NCBI GenBank assembly: GCA_033297205.1
Contig: MU859102.1
Location: forward strand, 124,001 to 188,000
Direction: 5' to 3'
Source: Pseudoneurospora amorphoporcata
Taxonomy: Eukaryota > Ascomycota > Sordariomycetes > Sordariales > Sordariaceae
DNA: 64,000 nt
A program made the position numbers and the translations under genes. Numbering within the stretch: position 1 is the stretch's first letter; every line of letters begins with the position of its first letter. Of the stretch, positions 34,924-44,100 are shown piece by piece. The notes below the pieces were generated by a model that saw only the letters and a program-made list of their open reading frames with translations, made no database searches and was not told where the DNA came from.

Positions 34924-35454
34924 ATTGCTTGGGGTTATCGAGGAGAAGAAAGCATCTGCCCGTTCGGTGTTTGGAGAGCTGCTTCTGGGGCTGCGTCTGC
35001 ATCTCCAAAAAGGAAAACCAGCAAGGTTCCATCATTTTATCAGTTTGCGTGACGTCGCACGGGCTAGGGTTAGCTGTGCAAGGCGCACTGCAGCCGCAAC
35101 CTCCAGGCACCCTTGTCCCCGCGACTTGCACATCAACTTAATTAACCCTCTCCATCAACCCTGAGCTTTGAGTCGAGCTTCCCGTCATCAAAACATGACA
35201 AGCTTCAACCGAACACCATATTTTAATAACTCTTTGACATATCCTTCCTAACTAGGCTCGAAGTGGAAAACAGTCCGGGCTCTGGCTTGGCCGATAACCG
35301 GTGCCGTACGTTGCTTGTATATACGTTCGAGCCCCGGAAACCATTGGCGGGCTCAGGAGTCCGGAAGCATTGTGATTGCGCGGGACGTGACGCCTATTGA
35401 TTCGAACCTCGTCGAAACCCCAAAGCCCAGAATCACAACACTTAATCGCCCAAG
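34924..35454. promoter_or_regulatory. Shared divergent promoter of MMM1 and VPS45
   Basis: Only 531 bp separate the two start codons, so the promoters must be contiguous or overlapping. No TATA box stands out. An AGGGTTA element occurs at about 35070, and a chance tRNA B-box-like word occurs near 35397. Confidence 0.55.
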
Positions 35455-37293
35455 ATGGATTTGATACAGGCAGCATCCGGTTATGTGACCAAGATGGTGA
35501 CGGTCGGTGAAAACGCCGGGACTGCCGCTGCGCCGTCGGCCAAGATGAAGATGCTCTTGCTGGACAAGGACACTGTTCCCTGCATCTCGGCCGCCGTCAC
35601 TGTATCAACCCTTCTCAACCATGAAGTCTATCTTACCGATCGGCTGGACAATCCTAAACGGGAAAAGATGAGGCATATGCGCTGTCTCTGTTTCGTGAGG
35701 CCACATCCCGACACCATCGGCCTGTTAATCGACGAGCTACGAGACCCCAAGTACGGAGAGTACCACCTCTACTTCAGCAACGTTGTCAAAAAGTCGGCTC
35801 TTGAACGGCTAGCGGAAGCCGATGACCACGAGGTGGTGAAGGTGGTGCAGGAGTACTTCATGGATTACGTCGTTATCAACACCGACTTGTTCTCACTCAA
35901 CATGTCCCTACCTATGAATCGGATATGGAGCGGCAGTCCCGATACCTGGAACACCGACTCCTTACAACGGTGCACCGAAGGCGTCATTGCAGTCTTGTTA
36001 TCACTCAAGAAGAAGCCCTTGATCAGGTACCAAAAGAGCAGCCCTCTAGCAAAGAAGCTCGCATCCGAGGTCCGATATTGCATGACCCAGGAGGACCAGC
36101 TATTCGACTTTCGCAAGGTCGACACGCCACCGATTCTCATGATCTTGGACAGACGAGAGGACCCCATTACGCCACTACTCACACAATGGACATACCAAGC
36201 CATGGTACATCACCTACTTGGCATTCGCAACGGCCGAGTCGACCTCAGTGATGTCCCCGAAATCCGTGCCGAGCTAAAGGAGATTGTCCTCTCACAGGAC
36301 CAAGATCCCTTCTTCCAGAAGAACATGTACCTCAATTTCGGCGACCTGGGCGGCAACATCAAGGAATACGTGTCACAGTACCAGTCCAAGACGCAGAATA
36401 ACGCCAATCTCGAGTCCATATCCGACATGAAGCGGTTCATCGAGGAGTACCCCGAATTCAGGAAGCTATCCGGAAACGTCAGCAAACACGTCACCTTGGT
36501 CTCCGAGCTAAGCAGGAGAGTCGGAGCACAGAGTCTACTCGAAGTTAGCGAGGTTGAGCAAAGCTTAGCTTGCAATGATAACCATGCCGCCGACCTCAAG
36601 GTAAAGCCGAGCCTCACCTTCCATCTTATCATAGGTAGCCGTATACTGACACTCCCAATCTCACAGAACATCCAAAGACTAATCCAATCCCCCACCGTAA
36701 CCCCGGACAACAAAGTCATCCTCGTCGCCCTCTACGCCCTCCGCTACTCCAAATCGCCCTCAAGCCAGCTACCCATGCTCGTCGACCTTCTCTCCGCCGC
36801 CGGCGGCGTTCCCACCCGCCGCTCCGACCGCGTCGCCAAGCTTCTGGCCTACCACTCCTCGTTGCACGCCACCACCGGCGGCTCCGGCTCCGGCGTAGGC
36901 GGTATCGCGGACATCTTCGAGTCCACAGGAATCTTCGGCGGGGCCGGCAACCGGTTCAAGGTGCTCAAGGGCGTCGAGAACGTGTACACGCAGCACTCCC
37001 CCTTGCTGGAGACGACGCTGCAGAACCTGGTCAAGGGCAAGCTGCGGGAGCAGCAGTATCCGTTTGTGGACGGTGGCGGGTCGACGAGGGATAAGCCGCA
37101 GGATATCATTGTGTTCATCATTGGCGGAGCGACGTATGAGGAGGCGAAGATGGTGGCCGAGATTAATGCGAGTGTACCGGGCGTCAGGGTGGTGTTGGGG
37201 GGTACGACGGTGCATAATGCGCAGAGCTTTTTGGAGGAGGTGGAGGAGGCTGTGGGGGGGTGGCCGGAGGTGGGGCCGCAGGGGAGGAGGTAG
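35455..37293 (+). CDS. VPS45: Sec1/Munc18 family protein Vps45, endosomal SNARE regulator
   Basis: Exons 35455..36600 and 36667..37293 give 590 residues. The 66-nt intron (donor GTAAAG, acceptor TCTCACAG) is a multiple of three with no stop, so the unspliced frame reads through as 612 residues. I prefer splicing because it rebuilds the continuous family sequence ACNDNHAADLK-NIQRLIQSP-VTPDNK. The N-terminus MDLIQAASGYVTKMV, the LLLDKDTVPCISAAVTVSTLL segment, LILDRREDPITPLL-type motif and DIIVFIIGGATYEEAK near the end are diagnostic for Vps45. The protein is cytosolic and peripherally membrane-bound. It binds the syntaxin Tlg2/Pep12-class SNAREs to promote fusion at endosomes and the trans-Golgi. 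It converges with GSH2, leaving 264 bp between stop codons. Confidence 0.95.
   Translation: MDLIQAASGYVTKMVTVGENAGTAAAPSAKMKMLLLDKDTVPCISAAVTVSTLLNHEVYLTDRLDNPKREKMRHMRCLCFVRPHPDTIGLLIDELRDPKYGEYHLYFSNVVKKSALERLAEADDHEVVKVVQEYFMDYVVINTDLFSLNMSLPMNRIWSGSPDTWNTDSLQRCTEGVIAVLLSLKKKPLIRYQKSSPLAKKLASEVRYCMTQEDQLFDFRKVDTPPILMILDRREDPITPLLTQWTYQAMVHHLLGIRNGRVDLSDVPEIRAELKEIVLSQDQDPFFQKNMYLNFGDLGGNIKEYVSQYQSKTQNNANLESISDMKRFIEEYPEFRKLSGNVSKHVTLVSELSRRVGAQSLLEVSEVEQSLACNDNHAADLKVKPSLTFHLIIGSRILTLPISQNIQRLIQSPTVTPDNKVILVALYALRYSKSPSSQLPMLVDLLSAAGGVPTRRSDRVAKLLAYHSSLHATTGGSGSGVGGIADIFESTGIFGGAGNRFKVLKGVENVYTQHSPLLETTLQNLVKGKLREQQYPFVDGGGSTRDKPQDIIVFIIGGATYEEAKMVAEINASVPGVRVVLGGTTVHNAQSFLEEVEEAVGGWPEVGPQGRR
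36601..36666 (+). other. 66-nt in-frame stop-free intron of VPS45
   Basis: This segment begins GTAAAG, ends CTCACAG and has no in-frame stop. It encodes 22 hydrophobic-leaning residues (VKPSLTFHLIIGSRILTLPISQ, split here for reading as VKPSLTFHLII then GSRILTLPISQ) that have no place in the Sec1/Munc18 family alignment I know. A CATAGGTAG word near the middle is the only weak candidate for an internal splice signal. Confidence 0.75.
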
Positions 37294-37557
37294 GGCGGTA
37301 TTGATGAGTAGGGAGTACAGGAGATACGATGATGGGGAGGCGTAATTAGCGGACGCGGAGCGAGACAGCATGGTATCATGATCTTGATGGGATAGTTGGT
37401 GATGATAAATATCTCTAGATGGGTACGGTTGGCGGTATCTACATCTCTATACGCGCGTGAAGACACTGGACATTGGCAATACTTCGCTAACCATCCATTC
37501 CCATATACACCCCGCCACCTCACCATTTTCTATCAAGACACCCATCACCTTCGGCAC

Positions 37558-39214
37558 TTAAACGAGGGCTACACTATCCATACACCCGTACCCCGCCGCC
37601 ACTCCTCCCTCCTCACTCTTATCCCCCTTCGTCCTCAACAAGTAACCCGCCTCCTCATTGAACTTGACCTCCCCACTGCTCTGATCCCACAAACAAGTAC
37701 CATAAACACCCAACTCACAAATCACGCCTCCCTGTTCCACAGCACCGTTCCTCAGGATACTGTTTGCCAGCGCAGGCGGCTCGATGATCTCCATGAGGAT
37801 GAAACTGTTCCAGTGTTCCTCCGGAATGGTCTTAAGCTGCTCCGGGATTGCTGACCGATAAAAGTTGTTGCCGCCGCCTTCGCGTTGGGGCTTCATCACG
37901 TATTTCTGGCAGCCCGTGGGGGAGGTGGCGAGTGCCCGGGCGTGCAGACCGGAGGGGGAGGTATCCAGCGGATAAATGTTGGTGAATGTCTTGAGCAAGC
38001 GCTGGGTCTTTTCAGAGGTGGGGGACATGAACTTGGCGAGAGCCGAAGGGACGGAGTTGGTGTTCGACTCTTCAGGGGTGGCAAGGACTTGCTGCACCTT
38101 TTTCATCCCCGCCAGCTGGGTAAGCACCGTGGGACAGCAGACGGCGTTGGACCGCTCGATCTGGTAGCGCGCTTCCCACGCTTGTTGGGTGGGGTAGTCG
38201 CCGGGTCCGTAGCCGGCGCGGAGGTAGACGACTGCTACCTCGAAAACGAGGGAGGGGTTGCTGGGGAGGGCGTAGATGAGTTGGCGCTGGGCGGTGGGGG
38301 CGATGGTGGTGTGGGTGAGGATTTCGGAGAAGGGGAGGCGGAAGACCGGCACTGAGCCAGAAGACGAAAGAGCGTATTCGAGGTGGCGCTGGTCGAAGAC
38401 GTTGCGCTCGCCAGACTGGGTGAGGAAGAGGACGCATGTTGGGTGGCCGAGGGTGGAAGGGCCGTAGGCGTCGAAGGCGGCGCGGAGACCGGCGGCGAGA
38501 CCGGCTGCGGAGTCGTTGGAGGGGAGGTCGAGGTTCGTGGCGAAAGCGGAAAATGAGAGGAGGGGGTACTCGTGCTGGGCGAGGTGTTTGTGAAGGAGGG
38601 AGGTCTGGGTGGACAGGCCGCCGAAGGAGGAGGCGATGGTGTTGAATTCGACTTGCTTGATTTGCAGGGAGGACTCGTCTTGGTGAACCATGTAGTCGGA
38701 GCGGAAGAGGCCTAGGGCGAGGTTCTTACCGGCATGAGTGGTGAGTATGTTGTTCATCCAAGATCATGATGTTGCAATTACTTACTTGAACATAGCCCTC
38801 CTTCTTCACGCGGAGGTGGACATTCCATAAGTTGGCAATGAACTCATCGCCGTCAGCAACCCTTGAAGATTTATCAGTGAAAGTGAACGACATCTACCGT
38901 CGATGAGACCAGACATACTCCTTAACCATCTCCGTGAGGAACTCCTCATCCTGGCTGATAAGAGCATACAGGTCGTTATACGTAGTTTGAATGGCCTTTG
39001 CCTCCTCGAAGCAGCTCTTAGGAAAGGGGCTGGGAAAGAGGGTAACGGGAGCACTCGTGGCGAGAATGCCTTCGGCGTCGTTACCGGCGATGGCAGGTGG
39101 TGGGCGCACAGTGAGGCCGTGGGCTACAGTCCAGTCCTTGACGACTTGCACAAGTCTTTCCCTTTCGGCATCTTGGAGAACAGGAGGGTATGAACCCTGA
39201 GTAATGGAAGACAT
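37558..39214 (-). CDS. GSH2: Glutathione synthetase (eukaryotic type)
   Basis: Three exons, complement(37558..38724, 38786..38861, 38919..39214), encode 512 residues. The 76-nt middle exon encodes VADGDEFIANLWNVHLRVKKEGYVQ, joined to NLALGLFRSDYM. Family landmarks are present: FRSDYMVHQ, KQVEFNTIASSFGGLS, the glycine-rich ATP/phosphate loop KPQREGGGNNFY (about 402-413), and SELGVYG/LLRTK-type sequences near the end. The enzyme is a cytosolic dimer that joins gamma-glutamylcysteine and glycine with ATP to make glutathione. Length fits the eukaryotic family (about 470-510). The acceptor before exon 3 (GGTAAG) is less typical than its neighbours but keeps the frame and the conserved sequence. 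The gene is divergent from the SNF2 gene. Confidence 0.94.
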
Positions 39215-40076
39215 TGTGGCTTTTAATTTTTATTCTTGTATGATGAGGGTTAGTTGGAATGCTCTGTATAGATAAATTGAGGGGTCACTGTTGACTGAAG
39301 AGACTAGTGTGAATGGCATCATCTTGGAAGTGGTCATAGACAATGAATCTTCCAAGAGCCATTGTGTATGGAGTTGAGGCTTGCTCATAAAACCCTTAAT
39401 CCATATTTTCAAGTGTGTCCACGAGGTGACATGACTTACTTGCTGTGCGTTTACACCGGCTGGAGATGCCAACGATGCTGCGGCGAAGATGGGATGATGG
39501 ATGAAGCCGTCTGCGGAAGTAAAACGAATCCCAAGTGGAAGTATCCAGTGGGGCGCTGTCACTGTCAACTGTCACGGAACTGCAGGTTTAGTCTAGTATG
39601 CGCGAGGTTGTCTGTAGCTCTACCTATTTCTTGGCTGTTTGAATGTGATCTTTTGAGACGGGACGTATTTGACCATGTCTTGAATACGCCATATATCACG
39701 CAATTGTCCCTTTTCTTCGAATCTGTCAACTTGAATTTGTAAGCTTCCATCTTTTCTTGACCTGGGATGATTCTGTTACGTTACGCATAGAATTCCAGCA
39801 GTTGCACCCCTGGAACTTTGATGCCCCTCTTTTAGTGGATGAGACGCCAATGTGGCAGGCACAACTAGGCGGTTGCAAGATGAAACGTAACTTACAAGTA
39901 AATCTTACCAGGCAGCATACAGTCCTTGTCTTCATCCGAATCGTCAACGTTGTGCTTCGTGTAATTAACATTGTATTGCGGTATATTACGAATAGCTGAT
40001 TACGAGCTATCGAAATCCAGTGTAGCCTAACGGATAACGTGACTTCGCGTTCGGCGTGTCGGAAACCGCAGCAACC

Positions 40077-40392
40077 ATGGCCGCCCGAGACTCCCCAGGT
40101 TCCCCGCCGTCCCGTCGGCCAGACTTTATCCAGACATCACCTCAACTTCAGCTTTGTTTTACGCATCCGGCCATCGATGCCATCAGCCGCGCGCAAGCTG
40201 CTTCAAGGCGAGGCATCTGCTGTGTAAGACGAGGATTATCAGCAGATGCTCTCACCATCGGCGAGTAAGTTTTTGTTGTTGTGTGAAATCATCGCGGTCA
40301 TATCAATTGGCCTTCGACTGTTTAGGTTCAGGGAAACCTACCCCTTTCACCTTGTTCTTCCTGATCGCGACACCGAGCGGAGCAGGTGTTGA
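40077..40392 (+). CDS. Possible small spliced gene or upstream frame, 84 residues
   Basis: ATG at 40077 opens a frame that reaches a strong GTAAGT donor at 40265. A TGTTTAG acceptor at 40325 restores a frame ending at a TGA at 40390-40392 (exons 40077..40264 and 40326..40392). The product starts MAARDSPGSPPSRRPDF and ends HLVLPDRDTERSRC. It has no membrane segment and I recognise no family. It could be a genuine small protein, an upstream frame in the leader of the SNF2 gene, or chance. The only support is the well-formed intron that joins two open stretches. Confidence 0.25.
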
Positions 40393-40698
40393 GTGGCAAC
40401 GGCTACTGCGCCTCGCAATTTTACATTCAAGCCCAATCTGAGCATCATGTCAGACATCGCCTTCATTCACGCTTCATTCACGGCTCCCATTGTCATGGCC
40501 CAAGGCAGACCTGCCCCCTATTCTAGACCATATGACGCCCGTTTGGATTTCTGTTTCATCCAACTAACCGCCCCCACCCCCAAACACCTCGTTTCTTTCT
40601 GATATATGGCCGCAAATTAGGTCCTCGAGTGTGATTTAGCGCCTGAATCTCAGTTCGCCCTTCACTGCTCAATTTGTCATTGTTTTCCACCTTCCCCG

Positions 40699-40719
40699 CG
40701 ATATATATATATATATATC
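40699..40719. repeat. Alternating (AT)n palindrome
   Basis: About nine AT dinucleotides bounded by CG at both ends make a self-complementary tract that could extrude as a hairpin. It lies about 400 bp upstream of the SNF2 start codon. Confidence 0.85.
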
Positions 40720-41115
40720 GGTTTTTCTCTTTCCTTCGTCACCAATCCCAGCATCATCCTTCCCCTCCCGCTGCGAGTTGTTGGGGTCTTTGCGCCTCGA
40801 GCAGACACCCAGAGAATTTCCCCATACGCGCTTCCGAGAGACCAAATCGGGTTACTACACGCCAAAAGCAGGACCACCGTCAAAATCGCCATGAGCCGGC
40901 CCTATTACCGACACTAACTCGCAATTCTTTCAGCTTTCCCTCAAGTGGCAGAACAATATCCGGTCGTCAAGAAAAAGAGTGAACGGCTAGGCCATTGGTC
41001 CAACACAGGTTCCTTCCACATTTGTAAGGCTCTCCTTTCTGATTGTCTAAGCATATTTGGTACGATACTAATGACTGCCTCCATCAGCATCAGAAACCCG
41101 TTTGGCGCCTGCACA

Positions 41116-44100
41116 ATGGCCGAGCTTAACGAAAATGAACCGTTCGACTGGGATATTGAGCGGGTGGTCAAAGAGCTATGCACCCCGGAGCGTACATGGG
41201 ATGCGCCTGCTCCGCATAAGCTACCCGACCCGGAACGCCTTGCATTTCAGCTGCGGGACCTCGGGGTCGATGGAGAGACTCTCCTCACATATGCAGATGA
41301 ATTCGGTTGGTCTACGTTCTGGGAAACGCTAGGTATCAAAAGGGCTGCACACCATTTATCCATAAGCAAAGCCATCAAGCATTTCCGGGAGAGAAGTGCG
41401 AAATATTATCGACAAAAGAGGGAAATCGACCTTCCGACATGTCCGCCTAGTGCGACTCCGGCCATCAAGCCGGATCCTCTGAATCACTCTGAGCCGACAC
41501 CTCTCGTCGATAGGTGCATCCCAGAGCCGACTACCGCGGCGATCGACGGTCTCATCTCTGAGCCGAGTCCTGCTGAAGTCGACAGCGCAGTTACGGAGGC
41601 GAGTCCCGCTACAGTCGGCAATGTAGCTACCGAGGCAAGCCCTGTTACAGTCAACAGCACATCTGCGGAGGCGAGTCCTGCTGTGCTCAATGATGCCACT
41701 TCTGAGCCAACCGCTGGGGTGGTCAGTCGTCCCCCTTCTGAGACGGCTCCTGTTGTGACAGATTCTCCTGCCGTGGCGCCGACGCCGATGGAGGGTGTCA
41801 TAAGCCAGCATGCCGCCCCTACAGAGCAAGCGCAGGATGTTCAAATGTCCTGTATTCCTGACCAGCCACCAGGATCACCAGAGCAGCGCGTTTTGGACAG
41901 TGGCCTTCGACAAGATACCGAGGAGCCCTCGAGGGATTCAGAGCGCCCTCCTAAAAGGAGGAGGATTGCTCCTACCATTGTATCGACAGCTACCCCAGCT
42001 CAAGCGAGGACTTTTATCCCCACAGAAGGTGACATGTTCTACGACCCTCTGCTCGACATTCCATCCTCTCAGACTGGAGCTTCTTTCCGTTCGGTTACCC
42101 TTCCAACGAGCACCTTCCCTTCCGATGTCAACTTCGATTGGTTTTTGGACGCCGAGGTTCCAAAGTTCAGTTATCTTGGGTCTTCCGCTCTGCGCTCAGA
42201 GGACATCACAAGTCTCCCGTACAACTTCGAGTCTGATGATGATAATGGTGGCGATGGCAATAAGGTCATAGAGGAGTTCAACTGGGTCAGGCCTGCTGCG
42301 GTACCACCAGCGCGCGCCCTACAAGTGGCTCGGGTTATGAGAAAATTCTTTCGCAAACGCAGCCCTTCAGTGAATGAGGACGAGGAGGTCATCTTGGATT
42401 TTGGAGAGGACGATGACGGCATGTCGGTAGATTCGGAAACATACCGAGAGTACGAAGAGGAGGAGAAGGAACGGAAAGCTCGTGAGAGCAGAAAGAAGTC
42501 TCAAGAGCTAGGTAAAGATCAGGCCGAGGAGGCAATACAGGATGCCATCCAGAAACTAGAAGTCCGTTGGGAGAAGGTCAAGAGGCCCAAGTTCGAACGA
42601 AGGGCCTGGAAGCTATGGCAGGACGCCCGGCGAAGCCGTACCCGTGAAAGGCACATCACCTTCGCGAAAAACCAGCTCAGAAGCCTCGAAGTCCGACTTC
42701 GGAGTATCAGGGAAGAGCTTCTTGATCAGACATGGTTCAAAGAGGACAAGATCGAGGTCAAGGCTGAAGGGTTTTTGGAAGAGAGTGTCTACGACAGAAA
42801 ATACCAGACTTGGCTCATTGTGTTGCTCAAGAACCCTCATGAGCCGCCCAAGCCTTCAACACTTCCCAGGCTGAAGCCAGGACCCGAGAAGGAAAGAGAG
42901 ACCCTCGCAAGCGATGAAGAACTCTTAACGAGTGATTCTGAGGAGGAGGACCAGTTTATCGAGGATGATATTTCACCGGTGGATCATATGCACATTGACC
43001 CAAAGGACACTAACCCATCTACTCGACCTAGTACGCCTGACCGCCTCTCGAATCCAACGACAGAGGAGCGGCCAACGAACCAAATGCCGGAAGAAGAAGT
43101 AGATACTCCTGCCCAAATTCCTGCCGGTGATGACGAGGCAGGTGTGGTAAGCAAGGTTGAACCAATAACGCCCCAGCGCTTGATTCATACAATCCCAACA
43201 GAGCCTATCGAAATTCTCTCCTCACCAGCCGACGTGGACCAGCTTGCCAATCTTCCTCCTCTAACGGATGTTGATACTATCGGTCAATATGGAACGGATT
43301 TCTGGGCAAAGCACAGGGACGGTGAACGTCTTGTGATTGCCGCTCTTTGGAGCTGGTCACCTTCGCGGCAGTCGGAGATCTTTGATGCCGTTCAAGATCG
43401 CGGAGATAAGGCGATATGGAAAGAGCATATTCAGCCACTCATTGATCGAGCCGCCACCGGGATCTCTAGGATCGATGTCGATCCGGACTCGATCAGTCTC
43501 ATTCTGGCCCTCCTATTCCTCACCTATTCCGACTTTAGCGAGGGACGACTGAAGACTAGATCGACTACCCTTCGTTGCGTTACCTGCCAAAAGCTCAACC
43601 GGGAATATCCGCGGTTTGAAGAGTTTTTCAACTTGTTGCAGAGTTGCGTTCGCTATTTCCGTTCTGGGGCCAAGTCACCCACTCCAACGGAGATGACCTC
43701 CACTGAAGCCCCGGAAGCAACTCAAGATATCCCTCTGGATATCGCAAGCGATTCCGAGAATCTGTATTCAGACTTGGAGGAGCTGTCCTCCCAATTCCCT
43801 CTGTCATCTGCAAAGAAAGGCCGACGCCCCAAGCACAACGAAAAGGCAAAAAAGCTCCGAGTCGATTCCAAGGCGTTGTTGAAACAAATGGACGAACGCC
43901 GTAAACTATTGCGAGCGAAACTTGCCGAAACCGGATCACTACCGAGTGACAAGTCACGTCTCATCATCAACGAGACCAAGGAATCCGACGATCTTCCCTT
44001 GATCTATGTCCATGAGCGGATTGGACGGAGGATCAAGGACCATCAGATAGACGGTGTCCGCTTCATGTGGGACCAGATCGTGGTTGAGTCAAACTCGCGC

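Larger units (their letters stand above)
39215..41115. promoter_or_regulatory. Divergent region between GSH2 and the SNF2 gene
   Basis: About 1.9 kb contains both promoters. It includes a possible small spliced frame (40077-40392, listed separately), an alternating AT tract at about 40,699-40,719, and a CT-rich stretch from 40,720. A likely intron in the SNF2 5' leader starts GTAAGG at 41023 and ends CATCAG at 41090. It would put the earlier in-frame ATG at 40945 out of frame with the main coding region. Confidence 0.5.

Noticed and set aside
35395..35410. tRNA B-box-like word GGTTCGAATCA on the minus strand
   Set aside because: No A-box or acceptor-stem pairing is present at the right distance, so it is a chance match.
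40945..41115. In-frame upstream extension of the SNF2 protein (start at 40945)
   Set aside because: The stretch contains a GTAAGG...CATCAG intron that would break the frame, and its residues look non-coding. The ATG at 41116 gives the usual acidic and SAM-like start.
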